A stretch of DNA of 5,149 nucleotides from an uncultured Anaerosolibacter sp. Its GTDB lineage: Bacteria > Bacillota_A > Clostridia > Peptostreptococcales > Thermotaleaceae. Below are positions 1-5,149 of this stretch, piece after piece. The position numbers were made by a program, and so were the translations under genes. Position 1 is the first letter of the stretch. Each line of letters opens with the position of its first letter. The notes below the pieces were generated by a model. The model did no database searches. It worked only from the letters and a program-made list of their open reading frames with translations, and was not told where the DNA came from. The stretch covers positions 1 to 5,149 of the forward strand of contig CALECF010000242.1 of NCBI GenBank assembly GCA_937948705.1. The letters run 5' to 3'.

Positions 1-507
1 TACAGCTTTTTCAATATCTTCTAAAATTAAATCTAGGTCTTGAATTTTTCGGTATCTCTCAATCGTCAGATCCCATTTACTGCTCTGAAAGCTTCCTTGT
101 TCCAGTTTAATAGAGGCTTCAGTCTCTCCTAGTGTCACTAAAAATTCTGAAGTTCCATCTTTCTTTTTCAAAGGCAGCTTATATTGTTGGAAAGTATTTA
201 GCAGTATTTTTTCCAGTTTGTCTCTACCTATATCATAGATGGTAATGGTTCTCTTTCTAATAGATAGGAAAAAGAAGGGTAGTGAAATCAACAGAAAAAG
301 TATGGCGTAACCCCAGGATATCTTATCTTTAAGGTCAAACCCCGTAAACCTTAACTGAAAAAAAATCCCTAAAGATCCGAATACAATTTTGAAAATAGTA
401 GAATCAGGAAAGAAAACTTCTCCGTTCATCTTCTTTATACCATCCATCATTAAATTCCCTATTAGCAAGGCTAACATAAAAATAACATATGCAAAATTGA
501 TATTCAA
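1..507 (-). CDS. Unrecognised membrane protein, 3'-truncated by window edge
   Basis: The minus strand is open without a stop from 507 to the window edge (169 codons seen), and the frame continues past base 1, so the C-terminus is missing. I chose the TTG at 507-505 as start because an AAGGGGG ribosome binding site (522-516) lies 8 bases upstream; the first in-frame ATG would cut away half of the first membrane segment. The protein has a hydrophobic segment at about residues 5-21, a weaker one at 37-52 (next to a short charged stretch), and a clear one at 65-83 ending in RKR. The rest (84 onward) is hydrophilic, with many Lys and Glu, and reads like a small cytoplasmic domain. The positive-inside rule after segment 3 supports a cytoplasmic C-terminal part. 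I recognise no family or catalytic motif. It is divergent from the gene at 660 and has no visible link to the germination operon. The reading frame is convincing; the function is unknown. Confidence 0.72.
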   Translation of the reverse strand, partial: MNINFAYVIFMLALLIGNLMMDGIKKMNGEVFFPDSTIFKIVFGSLGIFFQLRFTGFDLKDKISWGYAILFLLISLPFFFLSIRKRTITIYDIGRDKLEKILLNTFQQYKLPLKKKDGTSEFLVTLGETEASIKLEQGSFQSSKWDLTIERYRKIQDLDLILEDIEKAV

Positions 508-515
508 GTTTGAAT

Positions 516-522
516 CCCCCTT
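516..522 (-). promoter_or_regulatory. Ribosome binding site deciding a TTG start
   Basis: AAGGGGG on the minus strand lies 8 bases before the TTG at 507. No ATG lies at a suitable distance, so this site is the main reason for placing the start of the left-edge gene at TTG. Confidence 0.6.
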
Positions 523-553
523 GTAAGCCTCTTTATGTTTTTTAATCCCTTTA

Positions 554-582
554 TTGAAATCTTTGCACTTATTTATTATATT
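554..582 (+). promoter_or_regulatory. Probable sigma-A-type promoter for the small membrane protein gene
   Basis: The plus strand shows TTGAAA (554-559), a 17-base spacer, and TATATT (577-582). Each hexamer matches the vegetative consensus at five of six positions, and the spacing is ideal. Transcription would start near 589, giving a leader of about 70 bases before the ATG at 660. The region is AT-rich, so a chance match is possible, but position, orientation and spacing all fit the downstream gene. On the minus strand a perfect TATAAT (580-575) overlaps this -10 box and could serve the divergent left-edge gene; no good -35 box lies upstream of it. Confidence 0.5.
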
Positions 583-659
583 ACTACATTCTCTATAGTA
601 ACTGACCGATAAACATGATGAAATGTTTCAAAAGTTTCTTATGAGAAAGGGTGGTAAAA

Positions 660-1028
660 ATGGAACAGAAAGAAAGAGAGTTTGTAGAAAGAAGAAAAGG
701 ACCTGATGTTCTGGTCCGTTTAGTTCATTGGCTTGGAATCACTGCATGGATTATTATGTTTTTTATATTAGCAATCACCGATCGTGCTAAACCTCAAATG
801 GCGACCTTCTTTGATAGATTTTTCAAAGTTCAAGTACGTGAAACCTGGAATTACAGCCTGGTGCAATGGTCCTTCTATTTAATGATCCTTCTAAGCCTTC
901 TTTGTATCCTTGGACTCTTAGCCAATGTTAAGCGGCATAAAAGAAAAAGTGACCGATACAGCTTTCATTTAATCATGATGCTTATATTAGCCACTGTGGG
1001 AATCATGATGTATCTTGCAAGCTTTTAG
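660..1028 (+). CDS. Small three-segment membrane protein, unrecognised
   Basis: This encodes 122 residues starting at the ATG at 660. An in-frame GTG at 651 is possible, but it lies inside the purine-rich ribosome binding site AAAGGGTGG (646-654), which is 5 bases from the ATG, so the ATG is the better start. The protein opens with a charged stretch rich in Glu, Lys and Arg (residues 2-16). It then has membrane segments at about 18-39, 66-89 and 103-120, with a strongly basic loop KRHKRKSD (91-98) between the second and third. The RLVHWLG stretch (20-26) resembles the Arg-His-Trp signature of some cytochrome b-type proteins only superficially: the other heme-ligand histidines are not evident. 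I do not recognise the family. The clean frame, ribosome binding site and upstream promoter make it a real gene. It converges on the germination operon, with 19 bases between the stop codons. Confidence 0.78.
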   Translation: MEQKEREFVERRKGPDVLVRLVHWLGITAWIIMFFILAITDRAKPQMATFFDRFFKVQVRETWNYSLVQWSFYLMILLSLLCILGLLANVKRHKRKSDRYSFHLIMMLILATVGIMMYLASF

Positions 1029-1049
1029 TGTTATTTATGTAAAAGACTT
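1019..1049. terminator. Weak AT-rich hairpin over the convergent stop codons
   Basis: AAG-CTTTTA (1019-1027) can pair with TAAAAG-a-CTT (1040-1049), giving about nine pairs with one bulged A and a 12-base loop. It spans the stop codon of the plus gene and the stop codon of the minus operon. No T-run follows on either strand, so this is at best a weak bidirectional transcription end. It is listed because no other terminator is visible between the two convergent units. Confidence 0.2.
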
Positions 1050-2160
1050 AGCCTTTCTCCGGTGCGATTGCTTTCCTTCTAATCAAAAATAGTATCCATA
1101 AGATCATTGGAATGAAAAAAATGAAAGTAGTATTAATGTATGGAAAAAATTTATGGGATAATATTTTTGTAAAAACAACCCCCTTTGTTATGTTTGTAGT
1201 TGCTGCGATCGTAAAAATAGCGATTGCCACAGGAATGATAAAGATACGATTTGATTTTGTATGAAATACCTGGGCCAAAATCTCAGAAACCAAATATAGC
1301 TGTAAAGAAAAGTTAATAAATACACCAATAAACCACCCGATCATATTGATGGACTCTACCCGCTCAATAAAACCAAGTAAAGATATTTGCTGAATGGTGG
1401 TGTAGTAAGGAAAGTTTGAATGTTGCGCCTGTTTCACACCTAGCACGGAAAAAGCTGAGACCACAAGGATAACATAAAATACTGTGAATATTGCAGTGGA
1501 ATAAAAAAACACCTTATTAAAACTGTTTTCCCCTTCTATATCCGGCGCAATTAAACCGATAATCACAATCTCATAGAATAAGGTAGCCGCGCTCCAAGCT
1601 CCGAAACTAAAGCTTTTAAAATCTGATCCTTTTAAAACCGGAAGGAATACCGCTAAATCCATATTGTTATAATTCAGCAGTGTAAACAGTATAATGGTGC
1701 CCAAAATCAAAGGGGTAAAGATCTCAGAGATTCTTCCGTGGATAATTAATCCCTTATAGGCCGAGTATATGCAAGGAATTATCAGAAATATCATATTTAC
1801 AACCAAAGGCGTTTCCGGCATTACGGAAGATCCTAAGAACCCCATGTTCAGCACAAGGAACATTACATCTAAAAATATGAAGTATACTACAAGTAAAATG
1901 CCTATCATCCTCCCCAGATGCTTTCCAATAATAATCTCGGTGTATTGAAGAAGGGAGAATCCCTTGAACTTATTTCCTAGATACAATAATGGTAAACTCA
2001 TTATAAATACATAAAAAGCAGAGGCAATTACAACAAGCCACATGTCCTGATTGGCAGGAGGTGTATTGATAATGGGCAAATAGGTATAGGCTATGGTGAT
2101 TCGCGATACAATGATTAGCAATACAGCTTGAAATACTGATAACTTTCTAGAGTTTGCCAA
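1048..2160 (-). CDS. gerAB: Spore germinant receptor B subunit (GerAB-type, spore permease family)
   Basis: This 370-residue protein is the integral membrane B subunit of a nutrient germinant receptor in the spore inner membrane. The family (Spore_permease, within the amino acid/polyamine/organocation transporter superfamily) is linked to recognition of the germinant; GerAB of Bacillus subtilis takes part in sensing L-alanine. The length is typical. I see about ten hydrophobic segments, roughly at residues 10-30, 40-62, 84-104, 118-134, 147-163, 190-206, 218-240, 271-293, 304-322 and 340-360, and a short basic tail (RRK near 361-363). The N-terminal opening, with a conserved-looking KLSVFQAVLLIIVSR stretch, fits the family. 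The start is a TTG at 2160, only one base after the gerAC stop, with AAAGGAGG (2177-2170) 9 bases upstream; no ATG fits. It is the last gene of the A-C-B operon. The germinant cannot be told from sequence. Confidence 0.93.
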   Translation of the reverse strand: MANSRKLSVFQAVLLIIVSRITIAYTYLPIINTPPANQDMWLVVIASAFYVFIMSLPLLYLGNKFKGFSLLQYTEIIIGKHLGRMIGILLVVYFIFLDVMFLVLNMGFLGSSVMPETPLVVNMIFLIIPCIYSAYKGLIIHGRISEIFTPLILGTIILFTLLNYNNMDLAVFLPVLKGSDFKSFSFGAWSAATLFYEIVIIGLIAPDIEGENSFNKVFFYSTAIFTVFYVILVVSAFSVLGVKQAQHSNFPYYTTIQQISLLGFIERVESINMIGWFIGVFINFSLQLYLVSEILAQVFHTKSNRIFIIPVAIAIFTIAATTNITKGVVFTKILSHKFFPYINTTFIFFIPMILWILFLIRRKAIAPEKG

Positions 2161-2161
2161 A

Positions 2162-3367
2162 TTAGTCTACCTCCTTTCTTTTAATTGGATTATTGATTAC
2201 CCCTCTTCTCTGTAAGTTCACATCGACTTCAATTTGGATATCTGCTTTTGCAAAGATCTCATGCCACTCATCCTTTATCTGCTGCCATAAATCATAATGC
2301 TTATTCATTAAAATTCGTCCAAAACCAAAAATGTCCGCCTCTAATTCTTTCTGTGCCTTGTCAATCACATGCATGACAATCTGTTCTATCACCTTCTCAG
2401 TTTCTTTTTCTAAATTACTGATATTATCTGGTTCCCTTAGGCTAATTGTGCTGGTTTCCTCTGAAATCATCCCTGTCATAGTAATTTTGGCAACGATCTT
2501 CAGCTTACCCTCTTTAATCTCTACAGTATTTTTACTGCCTACTTTCAAAATCTCCACAGAGGTATAGGTATTTCCTTCTAAAGAAGGAACTACAAGGATT
2601 CCACTTTTCACTTCATTCCTGATAAAATTCATACCCATGGTTTCTTCACCATTTAATTGCCCAATAAGCCTTCCCTGAGAAAACACCGCAGCGCCTTCTG
2701 CATTGATCTCATACTTTGATGCACCTTCTCCGATTTGCTCCCTTTTTTGCTTTTTTATCACTCCTACTGCAATGGGCTCTCTCCCTTCAGCATAATAGGC
2801 CTTCATAAACTCCCGTATAGTTACCTTAACAGTTTTGGCATTGGCACTCTGATTCTCAATAATACTTTCTAGATAAGCAGCGAACGTGTTCTCTAAACCC
2901 CCTATTACATCCATTACATCCGCTGCGGAGTTTCCCTCAGCAATTACAATGTACGCTGTTCTTCTAGATTCATGATCCCTGTTCCAAAAATCAAGATAAT
3001 CTAGCACTCCCTCTTTTGCGACCTCCTCACTAAATACAAAAACCCTGCAGTGAGGAAGAAAAAGTTTTCGATCAAATTTCATGGTAACATTTCTGATAGC
3101 CTCGAATAAGGAATCTCCCCTTGATTGAACAAATACAGATTCTGGTTCACTACCACTGCCTCCGCTTCCACTCTGTGGTGGAGACGGCTTCATAACTTCA
3201 AAAGTTAGCTTTATTTTATCTCCTTCTAAATCTGTACCCATAGCCGCAAGAATTGCCAGTTGGTTTAGCTCTCTTCTACTCCAACAACCCGTAAGAAGCA
3301 CTATCCATATAAGGATTGATACAAAAACAATCATTTTTCTTTTTTTCCATACTTTTCTACTAATCAT
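2162..3367 (-). CDS. gerAC: Spore germinant receptor C subunit, lipoprotein (Ger(x)C family)
   Basis: This 401-residue lipoprotein is the C subunit of the germinant receptor, expected to be anchored by a lipid on the outer face of the spore inner membrane. The N-terminus is a lipoprotein signal: a basic stretch (residues 4-11), a hydrophobic core (12-25), and the lipobox LTGC with the lipidated Cys at 28. It is followed by the family-typical CW..REL arrangement and a MGTD stretch near 43-46. Family-like motifs follow: HCRVFVFSEEVAKEG at about 106-120, the DxxxRxxESRR-like region near 126-136, GAAVFSQGRLIGQL at about 225-238, and a C-terminal region with DIFGFG (345-350) and two spaced tryptophans (361, 368). 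A Gly/Ser/Pro-rich stretch (61-77) looks like a flexible loop. Start: ATG at 3367, with AGGTGAG (3377-3371) just upstream overlapping the gerAA stop; a later ATG (codon 12) has no ribosome binding site and would shorten the signal. It sits second in the operon. Confidence 0.95.
   Translation of the reverse strand: MISRKVWKKRKMIVFVSILIWIVLLTGCWSRRELNQLAILAAMGTDLEGDKIKLTFEVMKPSPPQSGSGGSGSEPESVFVQSRGDSLFEAIRNVTMKFDRKLFLPHCRVFVFSEEVAKEGVLDYLDFWNRDHESRRTAYIVIAEGNSAADVMDVIGGLENTFAAYLESIIENQSANAKTVKVTIREFMKAYYAEGREPIAVGVIKKQKREQIGEGASKYEINAEGAAVFSQGRLIGQLNGEETMGMNFIRNEVKSGILVVPSLEGNTYTSVEILKVGSKNTVEIKEGKLKIVAKITMTGMISEETSTISLREPDNISNLEKETEKVIEQIVMHVIDKAQKELEADIFGFGRILMNKHYDLWQQIKDEWHEIFAKADIQIEVDVNLQRRGVINNPIKRKEVD
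2170..2177 (-). promoter_or_regulatory. Ribosome binding site for gerAB inside the end of gerAC
   Basis: AAAGGAGG is a near-perfect site placed within the last codons of gerAC, 9 bases before the TTG start of gerAB. It fixes the unusual start codon and implies that ribosomes finishing gerAC help initiate gerAB. Confidence 0.75.
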
Positions 3368-3370
3368 TTT

Positions 3371-3377
3371 CTCACCT
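3371..3377 (-). promoter_or_regulatory. Ribosome binding site for gerAC overlapping the gerAA stop
   Basis: AGGTGAG begins within the TAG stop codon of gerAA (3378-3376) and lies 3 bases before the ATG of gerAC. The overlap suggests translational coupling of the A and C subunits. Confidence 0.6.
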
Positions 3378-4929
3378 ATTTTTCCGCTCTGTTTTGTTTG
3401 AAAATCGATCCCTTCCGCATACGCCGTAGGGGAAATCGAAGTATTGTATCCTGCATGCTTCTTACCCTAAAGGGTGCAAATGTCTCCATGTACGGAATAC
3501 CAAAGGATTCGAGGGAAAGAGCCTGTATAATTATGATGTATAAACCGCAGGTTATCCCATACAAGCCCATAGATCCTCCTAAAAACAATAGGATAAATCG
3601 ATAAATTGTCATGGCCTCCGTCAACGACGGCACAATGAAGCTGGAAATCCCTGTTAATGCGGTTACAATAACCATAGGTGCTCCGACTAAACCTGCATTC
3701 ACTGCAGCCTCCCCTATTATTAAAGCCCCTACGATGCTAATTGCAGAACCGATAGGCCTTGGAAGTCGAACGCCCGATTCTCGGAGAAGTTCAAAGGCAA
3801 AAGTCATTATGAAGGCTTCTATGATAGATGGAAATGGAATACCCTCTCTTGCCCCTGCCATGGAAACCACTAGAACCGTAGGGATCATTTCTGCGTGGAA
3901 AGTCTGCAAGGCTACATACAGTCCAGGCAACAGTATACTAATAAATATGGCTATAACTCTGATGAGCCTCGAAAATGTACCAATATAGTATCTTTGATAG
4001 TAATCTTCATTTACCTGAATATTTTCTACAAACAGATGCGGTACCGTAAGTACATGGGGGGTTCCATCAACCAATATAGCGACTCTTCCCTCTAGAATCC
4101 GTGCTGCTACAATATCAGGTTTTTGTGTGTTTGTGATGGTAGCCAGTATAGAAGACGGTTTGTCCTCTATAAATTCTTCTATGTAGCCTGATTCTAAAAT
4201 TGCATCCGTCTGAATGGCCTTTAACCTTCTTTTTACTTCTTCAACGGTTTCCTCCCTTGCAAGCCCTTTAATGTAACAGATTTCAATCAATGTTTTTGTT
4301 CGGCTTCCAATCCTCATATTTTCTACTTTGAGCTCTGTGTCCCTAATCTTTTTGCGGATAAGAACAGTATTTACCTTAATATTTTCAACAAAGCCTTCCC
4401 TCGGTCCTCGAATTACCGCTTCAGTATCAGGCTCTCCGATCTCTCTTCCTTCTTGAGCATTTATATTGGTATTTATAGCAGTGCCCTCACCATTTATATA
4501 CAGGACTGCATTGCCAAACAAAATGCTATCCACTGCCTCTGAAAATTTTTTCACTTCTGCTATTTCGCAATTGTTAATCACTTTACCCTTTAGCGTATCC
4601 AGCGTGTATTTTTCCTCAGTACTTACTGAGATAATAGGCAGAATAATATCTCGATTCAGGATAACCTTGTCAACTAATCCCTCTATGAAAACAATAAGAA
4701 TCCTAGTCTGCGGTTCTCCTCCCCATGTAATTTCACGGATAATAAAATCATTACAATCAGAAAAAGCATCTTCTAGCCTTTTCTTTGCTTCCTCAATGAC
4801 CATAGGAATTTTGTCTTGATCTATCTTTTCACTTATTTTTTTTTCCATGTCTTCACTAAAGGCTTTATAATAATCATTTTCTTGTATAAGCTGTAAGCCC
4901 CGAAGCATTCTTTTTATTCTTCTAAACAT
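3376..4929 (-). CDS. gerAA: Spore germinant receptor A subunit (GerA family)
   Basis: This 517-residue protein is the A subunit of the germinant receptor. The family has a large hydrophilic N-terminal region and a membrane domain in the spore inner membrane. Residues 1 to about 315 are soluble and contain the family signature RGPREGF (174-180), followed by the N..L.RKKI pattern and an IGSRTKT stretch near 207-213. Hydrophobic segments follow at about 320-342, 347-360, 394-412, 417-435 and 444-472, with the typical PFPSIIEAF, FELLRESGVRLPRPIGSAISIVGALIIGEAAVNAG region at about 365-413. A basic tail with D..LR.P..R closes it. I prefer the ATG at 4929, which has GGGTGAT (4940-4934) upstream; an in-frame GTG at 4938 and an ATG at 4935 are possible but lie in that ribosome binding site. 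It is the first gene of the operon and 8 bases upstream of gerAC. Length and motifs are complete, with no sign of decay. Confidence 0.95.
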   Translation of the reverse strand: MFRRIKRMLRGLQLIQENDYYKAFSEDMEKKISEKIDQDKIPMVIEEAKKRLEDAFSDCNDFIIREITWGGEPQTRILIVFIEGLVDKVILNRDIILPIISVSTEEKYTLDTLKGKVINNCEIAEVKKFSEAVDSILFGNAVLYINGEGTAINTNINAQEGREIGEPDTEAVIRGPREGFVENIKVNTVLIRKKIRDTELKVENMRIGSRTKTLIEICYIKGLAREETVEEVKRRLKAIQTDAILESGYIEEFIEDKPSSILATITNTQKPDIVAARILEGRVAILVDGTPHVLTVPHLFVENIQVNEDYYQRYYIGTFSRLIRVIAIFISILLPGLYVALQTFHAEMIPTVLVVSMAGAREGIPFPSIIEAFIMTFAFELLRESGVRLPRPIGSAISIVGALIIGEAAVNAGLVGAPMVIVTALTGISSFIVPSLTEAMTIYRFILLFLGGSMGLYGITCGLYIIIIQALSLESFGIPYMETFAPFRVRSMQDTILRFPLRRMRKGSIFKQNRAEK

Positions 4930-5001
4930 ACACATCACCCATTATAAGTGTGCCACAGTGGATAGACCGATATTCATATGGAAACATAGGAGAGCGTCTA
5001 C
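4930..5001 (-). promoter_or_regulatory. Leader and likely promoter region of the ger operon
   Basis: Because the tRNA terminator ends at 5002, the operon promoter should lie in these 72 bases. Germinant receptor operons are normally read by the forespore sigma factor G. Two partial matches to its consensus (TGMATA, then CATAMTA) are visible on the minus strand. One is TGAATA (4976-4971) with CACACTT (4952-4946) at 18 bases, which would leave almost no leader before the ribosome binding site. The other is TGTAGA (5002-4997) with CATATGA (4980-4974) at 16 bases, which leaves about 37 bases. A perfect TATAAT (4946-4941) is too close to the ribosome binding site and lacks a -35 box. I cannot decide between them; only the location is well supported. 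Confidence 0.35.
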
Positions 5002-5034
5002 AAAAAATAAAAAAGCCTGCTATATTTAGCAGAC
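5002..5034 (-). terminator. Intrinsic terminator of the tRNA-Ala transcript
   Basis: On the minus strand GTCTGCTA and TAGCAGGC form an eight-pair stem with one G-U pair and an AATA loop, followed by TTTTTT-A-TTTTTT (5014-5002). The wobble pair works only on the minus-strand RNA, where the U-run also lies, so the orientation is clear. It begins 18 bases after the tRNA CCA end and insulates the ger operon from upstream transcription. Confidence 0.9.
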
Positions 5035-5052
5035 CTTTGCGTTTAAAATAAT

Positions 5053-5127
5053 TGGTGGAGATAGAGGGATTTGAACCCTCGACCCCTTGACTGCCAGTCA
5101 AGTGCGCTCCCACTGCGCCATACCCCC
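5053..5127 (-). tRNA. tRNA-Ala (anticodon GGC), CCA encoded
   Basis: The minus strand folds into a full cloverleaf of 75 bases. The acceptor stem is GGGGGTA with TATCTCC, including two G-U pairs. The D stem is GCGC/GCGC with loop AGTGGGA. The anticodon stem is CTTGA/TCAAG with loop CTGGCAG, giving anticodon GGC at 5095-5093. The variable loop is GGGTC, and the T stem is GAGGG/CCCTC with loop TTCAAAT. The discriminator A is followed by an encoded CCA (5055-5053). The anticodon reads GCC, an alanine codon, and the third acceptor pair is G-U, the classic identity element for alanyl-tRNA synthetase, so both signals agree. Its promoter is not within the 22 bases upstream that are visible, so it either lies outside the window or the tRNA is co-transcribed with something before it. 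Confidence 0.95.
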
Positions 5128-5132
5128 ATATT

Positions 5133-5148
5133 GCCCGATTCGTCGGGC
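5133..5148. repeat. Perfect short inverted repeat upstream of the tRNA
   Basis: GCCCGA-TTCG-TCGGGC on the plus strand is a perfect six-pair GC-rich hairpin with a four-base loop (CGAA on the minus strand). On the minus strand it is followed by AATAT and then the tRNA, with no T-run, so it is not a terminator in that direction. On the plus strand the sequence after it is cut by the window edge, so a plus-strand terminator or a hairpin between co-transcribed RNA genes are both possible. Confidence 0.5.
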
Positions 5149-5149
5149 T

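Noticed and set aside
636..649. TTTCT-TATG-AGAAA hairpin near the ribosome binding site of the 660 gene
   Set aside because: Five weak AT pairs in AT-rich DNA; too unstable to support a regulatory claim.
651..659. Earlier GTG start for the small plus-strand membrane protein
   Set aside because: The GTG is part of the ribosome binding site that serves the ATG at 660.
971..1010. Direct repeat AATCATGATG (971-980 and 1001-1010)
   Set aside because: The copies are in the same reading frame and encode Ile-Met-Met in a membrane segment, so simple codon reuse explains them.
2331..2567. 78-codon plus-strand open frame
   Set aside because: It lies wholly within gerAC on the opposite strand, has no ribosome binding site of note and a biased composition expected of a shadow frame.
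3398..4095. Three plus-strand open frames opposite gerAA (68, 125 and 66 codons)
   Set aside because: All lie antisense to a full-length, motif-rich GerA family gene, and no promoter or family similarity is seen.
4466..4819. 117-codon plus-strand open frame opposite the 5' part of gerAA
   Set aside because: It is a shadow of the conserved gerAA frame; its hydrophobic character follows from reading the complement of charged codons.
4941..4946. Perfect TATAAT on the minus strand just before gerAA
   Set aside because: It ends at the ribosome binding site, so a transcript from it would lack the site, and no -35 box lies at the right distance.
4922..5113. 63-codon minus-strand open frame before gerAA
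   Set aside because: Its first part is a translation of the tRNA-Ala and it then crosses the terminator. The GSNPSIST-like peptide is a typical artefact of reading a tRNA T-arm as protein.

Overview
The window looks like a piece of a low-GC, endospore-forming Firmicute chromosome, most likely from the class Clostridia. The evidence is AT-rich DNA, strong purine-rich ribosome binding sites, two TTG-started genes, a tRNA with an encoded CCA end, and a complete three-gene spore germinant receptor operon. I cannot name the genus from this sequence alone; an Alkaliphilus-like anaerobe is only an impression.

Layout from left to right. A minus-strand gene for an unrecognised membrane protein is cut by the left edge (1-507). 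A 152-base divergent spacer (508-659) holds a good vegetative-type promoter for a small plus-strand membrane protein (660-1028, 122 aa, three membrane segments, unrecognised). That gene converges, with only 19 bases between stop codons, on a minus-strand operon that fills most of the window. Read in the direction of transcription, the operon is gerAA-type (4929-3376), gerAC-type (3367-2162), then gerAB-type (2160-1048). A tRNA-Ala(GGC) gene (5127-5053, minus strand) with a strong intrinsic terminator (5034-5002) lies just upstream of the operon. A perfect short hairpin sits at the right edge.

The three ger genes encode the A, B and C subunits of one nutrient germinant receptor of the spore inner membrane: an A subunit with a large soluble N-terminal region, a permease-like B subunit and a C lipoprotein. 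The genes are spaced by 8 and 1 bases, and the ribosome binding site of each downstream gene overlaps the end of the gene before it, so they are almost certainly co-transcribed and translationally coupled. The order A-C-B differs from the A-B-C order of the Bacillus subtilis gerA operon. The tRNA terminator separates the operon from upstream transcription, so its own promoter should lie in the roughly 70 bases at 4930-5001.

I found no mobile element, CRISPR array, phage gene or clearly new system. The items most worth a second look are the two unrecognised membrane proteins, the receptor gene order, and a few small structured or regulatory elements.
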